A stretch of DNA of 64,000 bases. Origin: Tillandsia leiboldiana (lineage: Eukaryota > Streptophyta > Magnoliopsida > Poales > Bromeliaceae). Location of the stretch: contig CM055063.1 of assembly GCA_029204045.2 (NCBI GenBank), forward strand, positions 37,419,562-37,483,561, read 5' to 3'. A model generated the notes under the pieces. The model had not been told where the DNA came from and ran no database searches. It saw nothing but the letters and a program-made list of their open reading frames with translations. The position numbers and the translations under genes were made by a program. This document shows positions 23,664-34,925 of this stretch, in pieces (the stretch's first letter is position 1; every line of letters starts with the position of its first letter).

Positions 23664-26600
23664 TGTGGTGACCCGGATCTTTGCAGGGCTTCTACAGTGT
23701 GACCAGCAGCTTCTGGAAGCCTACGTGGCATGTCGGCGGTGTTCGCGCGCCAGTTTGGACACAATAGATGGACTCAGGGCTTAAAATGGATCTCGTAGGT
23801 AATCGGGGGACCCCATCGGATGTTTAGAACAGTTTACGCGAGGAGTGGATATCAAATTTAGGCTCGGCGCGGAATTCGAATTAAAAATACCTTTCCGGGA
23901 GCCTCCGGCAATTTATAGGATTGGAATTTGGCAAAATGGACGCCGGATTTGGAATCAGCGCGCGAAAACGGTCAAGATGGGCTATTTACATGTATTTTTC
24001 GGAGCTTGCTACAGTAATTTTACTGTTCATCGCCGGAACAGTGTTTCCGGCGATCGCCGGCGGCGGCGGGCAGCGGCGGAAGGCGGCGGAAGGCGCTCGG
24101 GCAGGCGGCGCGCGGCCGCGGGCAGGCACACAGGGGCGCGGGCAGGCGCGCGGGGGCGCGGTCAGGTGCGCGGTCCACGCGGCCGTCGTGCACCCGAGGA
24201 GGGGACACGTGGCAGGTTCTCACTGGTCGGTGTTGTGGTCTGGGTTCACGGTGCAGGCCGGTGGTGCACGGTAGACCGGGTGGACACGTGGCGTGAGGTG
24301 GTTGGTTCGGTGTTGTGCTCCCGGTCCACGCAACCGGTGGAGTGGGTGTTCGGGGCAGGTGGCCGTACGGCGGGGCAGGTGGCCGTACGGCCCGGGTCAG
24401 CCGCGACGTGCGCGGTCCACGGCGCGACGTGCGTGGTGCACGGGTTGCCGGGCCACGTGTCGCGTCGCCATTCGCGGGCGCAGGTGCACCGGGTGCAGTG
24501 GGGGCCCGGGGGAGTAGCGGACTGGACTGTGTGGTGGACCGGGCCGCACTGTGCGCGCCCGAAAGTTGTGGGCCGGGCCGCACTGTGCGCGCCCGAAAAG
24601 TTTCGGGCGCCCGGAAATTGGGACACAATGGGAATTTTTCCAATTGTTTCCTCAGCCTATAAATAGGCAGCCCGAGCCCTCTTCTTTGGCTCTTTTCTCT
24701 CAGCCCACGCACCATCTGCCCGAGCACCTTGAAGAAGACTTGTTCAACTCTTAATTCTTGATCTTCCTGCCAAGTTCTACGATTTTAGGAGCACGCATCC
24801 CGAGGTTCTGGATTTTACGGCGCGGCGCGACGTTGCATTCCTGGGTTCTTCTTCGGCGCAGCGATAGTGTTTTAGCTCCCCTGGGCTACCCCGAGATCAT
24901 TTTGCAGTGATTCTTGCGCCGACAGACTCCTAAGAGGTAGGGCTTCATCTTTCGTATTGATCGCGCTTTCCTGTTGCGAGTTTTTGGCACGGATCCCGAG
25001 GCAACACTGTGACCCATTTTCTGTTTGGCTTTGTGGGACAGCATCGAGGTGTTTTGGCCATATCTTTGCGCACAAGCGTCAGCCGGAAACGAGCTTATAC
25101 AACTTTTTCATCTACAGATCGCAAGGAACGCACTCGTATTTTTCTTGGATTTTTCTGAGATTTCATCAGAGGTGAAAATTACTGTTTTCTCAGTGAACAG
25201 TGTACAGTTTTAATACAGATTTTTGTATGAGTGTACCCCCTTGCCGAATTTTTATCTTGACTTACCGAACTCCGATTTGGGCGTGCAAGGTACCGTTTCG
25301 AAGCTATCGACGCAAGGATTGCTGTGATATTTTTATTGGAATTTTCTGGGCACTATCTGCAGGTGATAATTTAACAGTTCAGAATTCGAGGTTGTATGTG
25401 GTTTTAAGTGCTATATTTGGGAGCCTAGTGTAATTAGTGGACTTTGTATTGTGCCAGGAGTGTTACGGGTGTGCTGAACTTATTGGAGCAAGGGATTAGA
25501 GTTTTTTGGTGTTTTCAGCTGTGGGCTTTGGACAGTCAGCTTTTCAGGTGGGTGCCTTATTCCCGGAACCGGTGGACGGTTCTCTAAATTTTCATATGTT
25601 AGCATTGCATGCAGGTGAATGGTACAATAGCTGGGATTGATCGGTAAGTTTAACAATGAGGATTTTATGGAAATTGCAAGTGAATTATTCACAGTATGAC
25701 AATGGTATTAATCAAATAGTCATGTTGATGATTAGTGGAAGCTTATCTAAGGCAAGGATACCCTATATGATTAATTATCATGCCATATTAGCACATAACC
25801 TTTTATGAGGATGGTTTATGCATTGGGATAGGATTATGTAGTTATGTGCAGGTTCTACTCTGAGGAGCCATTATGGATTGAGAATTATGGACAGGTATGG
25901 TCATTGATAATTTTGGCATGAGGTTTATTTTCTTTATTCTTCTTGAGGACAAATGCATGCTTGTATGGACATATGTGTAGGGACATATAGTTAGGCCATC
26001 TTTTACTGCTGCACTACATATTGGAATTTGACTTAGGAGAAACCATGATTGCTTTCTTTCTCCTTTTATTTAGACTTTTGAGTCATGTTGCTCGGGTTCG
26101 AGCAGAGGTTTGGGATAGTGTAGCTGGGACCTTAGGGTCAGAGACAGGGTGTGCTTGTTGATGGATTGTGGGTTATTGCGGCAACCGCGGACAGTAGGCG
26201 GTTGACCGGATCTTGATTAATTTACCCAATTGTGGGTTGTGGGTTATTGCGGCAACCGCGGACAGTAGGCGGTTGACCGGATCTTGATTAATTTACCCAA
26301 TTGTGGGTTGTGGGTTATTGCGGTGACCGCGGACTTTGGGCGGTTGACCGGATGTTGACTATTGCATCAGATTGGGTATCAGATCTGTTCTAGTGGATGG
26401 TGTTTCCCACTTTTTGAGTACTATTGCATCAGATCGGGGTTTTGTTAGTGGACGGAGTTTCCCACTTTGATCATAGTCTTGATCCAGTCCTGCTATTATG
26501 AGACAGTGGTTACAGAGATACTCGATACAGTGATGCTTGATACAGTGATACTTTACTCGTGTGGGTCGCTCCCCTCGAGTGCCACTCCGGAGTAGGCTTT

Positions 26601-27772
26601 CCACGGTGTGAGCGCCGGGCACCAGGCAGGGTTCTTGAGTTCGACAGCAGAGCAGGCAGTACCAGTGATTACTGGTCTATCGATTGGGTTTATTCAGGCA
26701 GATACTTTTTGTTACACTCGTGCCTGGGGGACCGAGTGGAGTCTAGTAGCTGTGTTTAGACCAGTGCTAGTATTGTTGGGAACCGTCGGGGTTTGACGGT
26801 GGTCCCGTGGTCGTTGTGAGTTCTTTGACCATTGGGTGAGAGGTTGAGCATCTTGAGTCTATCCGTTCTGAGAGAGAGAGCATGGATTATGACTATAGCC
26901 TGCATGAGCCACTACTCAATAGCGAGTTAGTCCGTTTGGACGCCCTACGTAATTCCTGCCCGTCAGCGGGAGGTGGTTGTAGGTGGGCGCAGGTTTGACT
27001 GGATCCGATGTGGCAGTCAGCTCGATTGGGTCAGTTGAGCACCTCGTGTGCGAGTGTTGCATATCTTCATCAGAGTTTCCCCATTTGAGCATTTGGATAG
27101 AGGCATGGTAGCTGTAGAGTGTTTCCAGCTTCTCCTTTCAGTTTTACTGCATCGGTTATCTGTTGCCTCTAGTAGTCTTGGTGGGCAGATCGTCGGGCCT
27201 AGTGGCGATACCCACTGAGAACTCCCTTATTTGCGTAGTTCTCACGCCCGTTGGGGGTTTTCCCCCTTTTGTCCTTTCTCCTCTTTGTTTTGCAGAGTCT
27301 TGGCGGGTGTTGCCGTTCTGTGGTTGCTGTTTCTGCGGTTACTGTTCGCGATGAGGGTGTAGCGAGCTAGATCCTAACCCATTTTTGGAGAGTAGCGGTA
27401 CCCCCTTTTGTGGAGATCTTCAGTATAGTCAGTAGATCGGTATTTATTTCCTCTTTTGAGAGACTGTTGTAGTGAGGATATGATGTATTGAGAGCTTGTA
27501 CACTGATGTTTTATTTGAGATATCTCCCTGTTGAGCTATGAGTTTTGTACTCGAGGTTAATGTATGATTATCATTTTTGGGAGATGGACCTTGTTGTTTT
27601 ATCTTCAGTTGTACAGTGGTTGATTTTATTCTACAGCAGTTTTATCTTTTAGCTCTGATATCTGTTAGCTGTAGCTCTTTTTGCAGGTAGGACGCTTCGC
27701 CTATGCGGGTTTGGCATAGGTGGCGGATCTGTTGGCGAGCCCGGGTCGCAGTTCCGACCCCGGGGCGTGACA
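23664..27772 (+). mobile_element. 3' LTR of A2
   Basis: 4109 bases with the same landmarks as the 5' LTR: CACGTGGC motifs near 24200-24300, TATA box at 24658, 71-bp repeats from about 26171. It is followed by target duplication GAACC and then LTR B. Confidence 0.93.
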
Positions 27773-27777
27773 GAACC

Positions 27778-27884
27778 TCCCGAACTCCGCTGTAATCTGA
27801 AAATACACGCGCTCGCAGCTTTTCTCAGTCAAAAAGCTCGTCGGTGGAGTCGGTAAACTCAAACCAATAATCCGGTATTCTACA
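27778..27884 (-). mobile_element. Terminal piece of solo LTR B
   Basis: This continues B beyond the A2 insertion. Its minus-strand start at 27884 reads TGTAGAATACCGG. Bases 27773-27777 are the second GAACC copy of the A2 target duplication. Confidence 0.65.
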
Positions 27885-28200
27885 AAACGTATGGCATTGG
27901 ACTTAAAGAGAACCTAAGTCTTAAATTGAGTGGCATTGGACTTAAGGAAAATCTAAGTCAAAGAGTATGCGACATTGTCTTAGGGAATAACCTAAGATTG
28001 CAAGATAGAGTGTTCAACATAGAGTCAATGAATTCTAGGCTAAGTGTGGCATGAACAACATAGAGTTAATAAAACTCCAGGCTAAAGAAAAAATGTGAAC
28101 ATGGAGTTAAGGAACTCTAGGTATAGATGTAATGCAACATAGAGTCATTGAACTCTAGGTTAAATGTGAAATGAATTATAGAGTTAAAGCACTGTTTTGG
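27885..28200 (+). repeat. Degenerate tandem repeat of about 39 bp in LTR X
   Basis: About seven diverged units of the form ACATAGAGT(C/T)AA..GAACTCTAGG(T/C)TAA.TGTG. Each has an internal partial dyad (GAGTT with AACTC). Sequence at 13030-13260 is the same array on the other side of the nested insertions. Confidence 0.65.
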
Positions 28201-28888
28201 GTATTTTCTCAGTGTTCGTGGTGAGCCAAGGTTTTCTTTGTGAGTGGGCGAGTTTGGATTCGTGCTTCGCGTTCGAGGTGGGTAGTTGTTGTGGACCTCA
28301 TCTTTTGACTTACTCACTAGGGATATTAGAGTAATCCCCGAATTCGGATTGTCGGTTAGTGCATTGATTGATTAATTGCATGCTTTCATGGAGTTGATGT
28401 ATGCCATGTTAGCATTTCACCTTCCTATGAGATTGATTATTAAATTGGGATATCATGCTGTAGTAGTTGCAAGAATACTGTTTGATGGCTTTCTTTTATT
28501 CTACATGAGGACATTGTTTGCTATGCTAGTACTTAACCTTGCATGTGAAATTGACCATTACATTGGAACAATGTGATTTATCCTGTTGGTGGGTAATACT
28601 CGAGGATTTTATGGACATGCATAGGTGGAGGGTGATTATGATCGATAATTTATTCCTTTGCGAGATTGTTACCTAATGCTCCTTCTTCTATCTTTCTTGA
28701 GAACACTTGCATGCTTGTATGAACATCTAGATAGGCCGCCATTTATTGCTACACTATCATGCTGGGATTTGACTTAGGAGAAACCATGATTTTTATTTTC
28801 TCCTTTCTATTTAGACTCTTGATATTTATTGCTCGGGTTTGAGCAGGGTTGTAGGATAGGGTAGCCGAGTTTATCGAGTCTGGATTGG
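27885..28888 (+). mobile_element. LTR X, middle part
   Basis: Homologous to the W LTR. From about 28245 it carries the GCGTTCGAGGTGGG block, and at about 28767 the GACTTAGGAGAAACCATG block and the CTCGGGTTTGAGCAGG block. The LTR resumes at 32837 after solo LTR Y. No coding sequence is seen. Confidence 0.7.
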
Positions 28889-31800
28889 TGTAGTACTCGA
28901 GAAATTCGAGTTTGTAAAAAAAAAATAAAAAAAAAATGAAATTTCAGGGTGAATGTGTGCGAGGAAACAAAGGTTAACCTTAGTGGTCTGTGTACCGGTG
29001 TGCAAAGGGCACGATTCCCAAAGCATAAAGTCCGCCTCTCCGATCCGAGTTTGATCTCGAAAATCTGAGGTCTCCAGTGCGACCGTCTCGTCGAACTGAT
29101 CGAAATTGGTATTGATCAAATTTTGATCCAACGGTCGGATCTTTCAGAAATCAGCGAAGAAGCGGGCGGGACCCGCGACTTAAGTGAATAGTGGTGTGAA
29201 CAGTGGGTGAATAGTAATCCCGATTTCTAAATCCCCGTAGTGCCAACGTTACCCAATTCGCTGTCTGGACTCCGATCATAGCGATCCAGGTAGTCGATTT
29301 GATCGGTTCCATCGATCTGAACGCAATGGCGCTGACGGAATTTCCGTTTGGCGACCCTATAGTCTCGAAAAGCATAATAAACTGTATTTCGGTACAGTAA
29401 TTATGGACCGAGAAATTATCCGAGCATTTCGTCGAAAAACAAAAATTGCTACCTGATAGATTTTGTCGAGCCGGACGTCGTGGCGAAGTCCGTTTTTCGA
29501 TTCGACGACTAAAATGCCTCGAAAAGCATGAAATACAGTGGAAAATGCGGCTTTTTGCGCAATACACCCTATATTTTATGCTCCGTTTTACGTGCTGCTC
29601 CTTGGAGAGGGACCTAAGTGCGAGACAAGATTACTGTCAGGGACTGGGCTCGAAATAGTAGGTTTTGAGGGGTTAAAATGCATTGTTGCAACATGCACTT
29701 TTTAAATGCATTAGGTTAGGGTTTCTTTTAAACCCTAACCCCGTAGCTCTCAGCCCAGCCACCAGCCTCAACTGCCTTCCCTCTCCCTCTGCCGCATCTC
29801 CCTCTGCCGCACTCCGCGGAGGTAGCGCACCGGCCGCCGCCGTCTCGTCGCCGGAGAAGGAGGAGAACCAAGGAAACCCCTCGCATCTCGGTTGGGAAGG
29901 AGAAGGATTTCTCCCAGAGGCCTTGGGTGGTTCCAAACATCATCTGGGAGTGCCTCTGCGTGGTTGACACCGAGCTGAGGTGAACCCGACGCCTAGCTCC
30001 GCCGAGCGCCGCCGCGGGCCACCTCCTTCCTCCTCTATTTTTTTTGGCGAGGTAAGTTTATGGAAGTTTTGTTTTTAAATGGCCCAAAGACCAATTCAAT
30101 GACTTCCTGACATAGAGTGGACCATTTCTGTGAAGTTGGAGCCGTCGCCGTCGTCCCGGTCGCCGGCGAGAGCTTCTGTTGCCGGAATTATTGCTTTTGG
30201 CCGACGTTGGGCGCCGTCTTCATCCGGCCATTGAACTCGATATCAGAGCCGTTGGATCTCATCCTCTTGGTGTCTGCAAGAAGCCTAACAAGTTTTGTCG
30301 CCATCGGTTGAAGATCCGCGCCGCACGGGAAAGCCCTAGAATCGGGCTTTCTTCCCGTTGGCCGAGCTTCACCGCCCGGCGCCGCCGCTTACCCCCGTCG
30401 CCGGTCATCACCTCAACAAGCTTCGTAGGGCCAAGTGGAGGCTTTTGGTCCAAGTTGCAGTGACTCAAAAGTCGCCGGCCGGAATCCGCCATTAGAGGAC
30501 CTTGCTTTGCCGAGCTTGAGCTCCGGCGATCGCCGAGGCTCCGCGCTGTGGGTAAGTGACCCAGGTGAGTTCCTTGGACACTAATGAAGCTTCTCGTGAA
30601 TTTGCATGGAGCTTCTAACGTGGCGTTCTCAATTTCTATAGTTTCACCTTGAAGCTTGACCGAGCTCGAGCTCCGGCCGCCGCCGCTGCATCGGGACGCC
30701 GGCCACCGACCCAGGTAAGTCGTAGGCACTGTCTTTAGACTTTCCAGCAATTTTGTTTGAGTCAAAAACCTTTGGAAGTAAAGTTCTTCCAACTTGTGTT
30801 TCGAAGGGTTTTTGTGGGTTGATTCCCGGCCGCCGCCGCCTCCGGCCGCCGGCGGTGGGCCAGGCTGTGTCCAGACTCTTTTTGGGAAGTTGTTTTAACT
30901 CGAGCTCACCTATGTTCCAGGTTTAAACCTGGTTTGCTCCAAGTTGCACACAACCCGAGCCTTGAGCTTTTGTGGTGTTGCTCCGGCGACTCTCCGGCCA
31001 CCCTCCGGCGCGCCGTAGGTGAGCACCTCACTTCTCTAGCCTCAGTGTACACCATGCTCACGGTATACCTCAGTTTGATCAAGTGTGTTGTTAGTTGTAG
31101 AATAGTTGCTTTTTGGCCTTAAGTATTTATGGGCCAACTTTGTAAATGGGCCTTGTGCTGGCCTAAGTCTATGAGCACGAGCTTCGTCTTGTCGAAACGG
31201 ACGCGCTGAAACTTACAGCGTTGTCTTTGGTTTCTCGAATTTCGAGAACGGATCGAAACAATTATTCGAACTAGTGTTTTTATGGAATTTTAAAGTGTAT
31301 TATGGACCTAGATACAGTTGGGACACGCTGGCTGTCTTCAGATAGCATTTTCACACCTACTGGGCATTTTGTTAGAGTCCCGTGGGCTCTCGTTGAGCGG
31401 GAATTGGATCTTGTTCCGTAAATCGTCTAAGTTACCCCGTGTTAGCATTGTATTGCTGTAGTGTTGTCGGGATGGGTATGTGTGAGTCTATTACTGACTA
31501 CAGTTTCTGTTCAGGGCCCAGCAGTCCAGCACCAGTCTAGTCTAGCGGGAGTTCGGGATCGGCCTACATTCAGGGGGTGCATTCGACTGACTTCGAGGTG
31601 GGTTTTTATTTTGAGACTTAGCGTCGGGCTTCCGACGGTTGCGACTACTTCTGATTATACGTTTAACTGTGCTAACGTGGATAGTCGTTATGGTCCTTGC
31701 TATTGAGTTATACTTTGTATATTTGGTGATCTTTATGGTTCATTACTATCGGTTATCTGGTGTACTTGGTTACTATGCTCGAGGCTGCAGCACGCGCACC

Positions 31801-32836
31801 CGCGGTTTGGCCACCGCAAAGGGTGCGCTTTTTCGAAAAAGCGGTCTAAGACCCGTGTAAACCCACGAGCTGACGTAGTGGGGGCCCCCGTAGGTGGGGG
31901 GTTTGAGGCGCCAAGGTGTGAGCGGTGCGACCCGTCGGGGTAGGTGCTCGACGTGGTTTACGTGCCCGGATTTGGTTATGCAGGGGTCCGTGTTTTATTG
32001 TTCCCTCTTGGGAGGGTGGTTGCTCCGGATAGTCTTACGGTTGGACTTTATTACTTTTCCTGCTTTCCTTAGTATTATCGTGTCGCTGACTTCCCACTCC
32101 GTGACAGGTTCCTTCAGGGGTGAGGGCTAGGCGACGGTGAGGCCGAGACAGGAGCTTTTGGGTCCATGGAGGCCCTAGACTATTTTTACTCCTTTACTTC
32201 GCATTTCATTTGCTATTAGTAGGCTATGGTGTGGTTCTCGATACCCTCGTGGGGTCGGTGTGGATGTCGGCATATTACTCTCTAGTTCTGAGGATGTTGG
32301 ATTTTATTCCTTTCGTTGTTTGGCCGTTTTCAAAAAGAAAAACAAAGAAAAAGAATTGCGAAAATCGTTTTCAAATTCTGGGTGTCGTGTGGGCACCGTT
32401 TTCAAAACCTTGTGGATTTATAGATTTCTAAAAACGGATTTCAAAACCTGAGTGTCGTTTGGGCACTGTTTTAAAAACTCTGTGGATTTATGGCCTTCGA
32501 AACTGTTTTAGAAAACTGGGTGCCGGGTGGGCACCGCTTTCAAAACTGTGGATTTATCCTTTCAAGTTGATCGGCCTTGAGAGTTATTCAGTTCTGTATG
32601 CGTATGTATGTTTAGAAACTGTTGTGATTGAATAAACGACTGTGATTGGATGTTGTATTGGCCGCAACGCCGTGCATATACAGAGGAGACTCTGTCCGTT
32701 TGTAGAGCGAATCTGTGTATGCGGCGGGTTTGGGCACGCGCCGGGGAAGAAGGAAATTTCAAAAAAAATTTTACACACAAAACAAATCCTCTTTTCGTTG
32801 ACTGTTTCCGCGGAATGAAACCCTCGGGGCGTGACA
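28889..32836 (+). mobile_element. Solo LTR Y, 3.95 kb
   Basis: It starts TGTAGTACTCGAG and ends GGGCGTGACA, and is flanked by a perfect target duplication ATTGG (28884-28888 and 32837-32841). No primer site, polypurine tract or coding domain lies inside, so it is a solo LTR left by LTR-LTR recombination. Its middle (29730-31050) is rich in CCGCCG and GAGCTCCGGC words with AGGTAAG-type motifs, and superficially looks like plant exon-intron sequence. A second, truncated copy of the family is at 40788-41452. Confidence 0.85.
30040..31025 (+). repeat. Repeated GAGCTCCGGC modules ending in splice-donor-like motifs (LTR Y)
   Basis: GCGAGGTAAG (about 30048), CCCAGGTGAG (about 30561), CCCAGGTAAG (about 30711) and GTAGGTGAG (about 31016) each follow a CCGCCG/GAGCTCCGG-rich stretch. 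Spacing is irregular, about 150 to 500 bases. The modules are only partly similar. Whether these sites are used in splicing cannot be told from sequence. Confidence 0.45.
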
Positions 32837-33497
32837 ATTGGTCGTACTCGATTGTGGATTTGTGGGGTATTGCGGCGACCACGGACATTGGGCGGTTGAC
32901 CGGATGTTACTTGTGCATCAGATTAGGGGATCGGGTTTTCATTAGTGGATGGATTTTCCCACTTTGATCATAGTCGTGATCCAGTCCTGCTACATCGTGA
33001 TACTTATGACTTGTTACTTTACTCGTGTGGGTCGCTCCCCACGAGTGCCACTCCGGAGTAGGCGTTTGACACATCGGCCAGCGAGTACCGGACCCCGAGT
33101 TCCAGTTTGTGAGTGTCGATCTATTAGCAGATACTTGAGACAGCTTAGCAGGCAGTGCCAGTGCTTACTGGCCCATTGATTGGGTTTATTCAGGCAGATA
33201 TTTTTACTGATGCATTCATTTAGTTACTCTTTCTAGCACCGCATTTGGAGGCATAGTAGTGGTAGCTTTATCTTTATTTATCAGCAGTTCAGCCTACAGC
33301 ATACCACCTAGCTTTTCTTTTGCCTCTAGTAGACCTAGTGGGCACGTCAGAGTTTGAGGCTTAACCCACTAGGGGGAGGCTACTGTTTTATAGTAGTTCT
33401 CACCCCCATTGTCCTTTTTCCTTTTTCTCCCTTTATTTTGCAGAGTCCTCTGCGGGAGTTACTGGGCCGTCTTCGACAGATCGAGGTAAGAGGATTG
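32837..33497 (+). mobile_element. LTR X, part after solo LTR Y
   Basis: This continues X. The dyad near 32872 (CGACCACGG...GCGGTTG) and the U5 hairpins CCTAGTGGG/CCCACTAGG and CTACT/AGTAG (about 33330-33400) match W. It ends in GATTG (33493-33497), the target duplication of the copia element. Confidence 0.75.
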
Positions 33498-33827
33498 TGT
33501 TACGGCTTTTTGGTATTGGCATATTTCGTGAGTCAAGTCAGTGAGTTGAGTCGGAGTCTTAAAGGGATCAAATTGTCAATCAGCAATCAAAGACTTAGAG
33601 AAGATTCAACAAGAGCTCAAGTTGACACTCAGTGTCTTGAGTCTTGAATATTGAAGTTGAAGAATTGTGGATCAGTTACATCAATCTCAAGAAGAAAGTA
33701 TTCAAAAGGATCAGGTATGTTTAACTAAATAATTGTGGTGATCCGAATACTTTCTTATAGTGTAGAAACACTTGGATGATTTTTTAATTGCATAAAAATC
33801 AAAAACTGGACATGGGACATGTTCAGG

Positions 33828-34048
33828 ATCCGGATCAGACCTTGCAATCCGGATCCCGAAGGGTACTTGTTCATTGGCAATTTCAATCCGGATCCTAGGC
33901 CATTCCGATCCGGATCCCGAACATGGGACTTTGCTGAATTGCATGAACGATCCGGATCGGACCTTGCAATCCGGATCCCGAACCCTTGGTTTTCTGGAAT
34001 CGCCAATCTCGTTACGACGATCCGGATCGCAGTAAATCCGATCCGGAT
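33828..34048 (+). promoter_or_regulatory. Cluster of eight ATCCGGAT palindromes in copia U3
   Basis: Perfect 8-base palindromes start at 33828, 33847, 33886, 33908, 33950, 33969, 34020 and 34041, some 70 to 280 bases upstream of the TATA box. The 3' LTR has the same array with one copy changed to ATCCAGAT. The related LTR at 40108-40787 carries a different but still palindromic word, GTCCGGAC. Binding by a dimeric factor is inference. Confidence 0.7.
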
Positions 34049-34115
34049 CGCCGTCCTGAAAATTTCCAGATAAGGTATGTTTTTGATTCTTATCTCTTTC
34101 CAAAGGTTTCTAAAC

Positions 34116-34123
34116 TATAAATA
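34116..34123 (+). promoter_or_regulatory. Copia LTR TATA box
   Basis: TATAAATA downstream of the palindrome cluster. The 3' LTR copy is at 39106-39113 and the related LTR at 40604-40611. Confidence 0.75.
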
Positions 34124-34375
34124 GACGTTTAGGGTTTCTCAAAAATGTGGGTTCTCTACCGATTAATTTATAAAACACTTGAGAGCAACCCTAGAGGCTA
34201 GGTTCTTATCGTTCTTCTTTTTGAGCCTCCTGTAGGTCAATTCGACGGTTCTTTCAAGAACATATCTTTTGTCGAATTGATCTAATCTTTGCTTAGAGAT
34301 TTCTTCTACGGTTCCTCAATGAGAATCTAAGCAAAGGATCACCATCGAAGTCAATATTCTTATCGACTGAGTTTG

Positions 34376-34479
34376 CGTCGTGGATTCGACGTGGCATCGT
34401 GGATTCGGTGTGCTAAAGGCGTTTCGTGGATTCGAAACGTGTGCTCGTGGATTCGAGTGGCGTTCGTGGATTCGAACGT
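34376..34479 (+). other. Five consecutive hairpins with invariant TGGATT loop
   Basis: Each unit has the core CGTGGATTCG with a different self-complementary stem: CGTCG/CGACG (34376), CATCG/CGGTG (34395, one G-U), CGTTTCG/CGAAACG (34420), CTCG/CGAG (34444) and CGTTCG/CGAACG (34461). The array recurs at 39366-39469. In the second copia element (50003-50106) unit 2 is CATCG/CGATG, fully paired. It is transcribed, lying between the TATA box and the primer site. Confidence 0.75.
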
Positions 34480-34893
34480 GCGCAGTGGACGTGCAAACGG
34501 TGGAGCGCGAGGTCCAAGAAATTGAAGGAGGGGTTAAATCCGTGGAGACGGTAATCACCTTGTTATTCTTCTTTTCTTAGGGATTGTTATTGCGTGGATA
34601 TCCAACCGGTCAGCGCAAGGTCCGAAGAAGCTGAAGGAGGGGTTGAGTCTGTGGAGTCGGTAATCACCTTGTTATTCTTCTATTCTTAGTGGATTGTTAT
34701 TGCGTGTTGGTCCCGTGGTTTTTCTCCTGGATTGGAGTTTCCACGTATATCTCGGTGTGCTGTTTTTTATTTCCGCATTGGTTTTTATTTTGCACTGAGA
34801 TTTGGTTTTATAAGTATTACACCTATTCACCCCCCCTCTAGTTGTTTGATAGTACCTATTTAGATCCTTGTGGATCCTATAAAAACCTACAAT

Positions 34894-34905
34894 TGGTATC
34901 AGAGC
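34894..34905 (+). other. Copia primer binding site
   Basis: TGGTATCAGAGC lies two bases after the LTR end, complementary to initiator-Met tRNA. The second copia element has TAGTATCAGAGA at the same place (50412), two mismatches. Confidence 0.85.
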
Positions 34906-34925
34906 GGGTTTTAGGTTTATCTATC

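Larger units (their letters stand above)
16124..27772 (+). mobile_element. Full-length non-autonomous LTR retrotransposon A2
   Basis: The element has LTRs at 16124-20227 and 23664-27772 and a non-coding 3.4-kb interior. The perfect 5-bp target duplication GAACC stands at 16119-16123 and 27773-27777. The LTR pair differs by only scattered substitutions and homopolymer indels in the parts I compared, so insertion is recent. No gag, protease, RT or integrase frame survives, yet primer site, polypurine tract, leader hairpin and promoter are intact. This is a large-LTR derivative needing a helper; W or a relative is the plausible source. It sits inside solo LTR B. Confidence 0.93.
33498..34891 (+). 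mobile_element. 5' LTR of the copia element
   Basis: It starts TGTTACGGCTTTTTGG and ends ACCTACA, with the primer site immediately after. It has a U3 palindrome cluster (33828-34048), a TATA box (34116-34123) and a downstream hairpin array (34376-34479). Confidence 0.95.

Noticed and set aside
29673..30792. Possible host gene with exon-intron-like GC-rich segments and AGGTAAG sites
   Set aside because: It lies wholly inside solo LTR Y with a perfect target duplication, and a related truncated LTR begins at 40788; no conserved protein is visible.
33711..34103. Open frames rich in DPD or RIR repeats in the copia LTR
   Set aside because: They translate the ATCCGGAT palindrome cluster; the region is U3.
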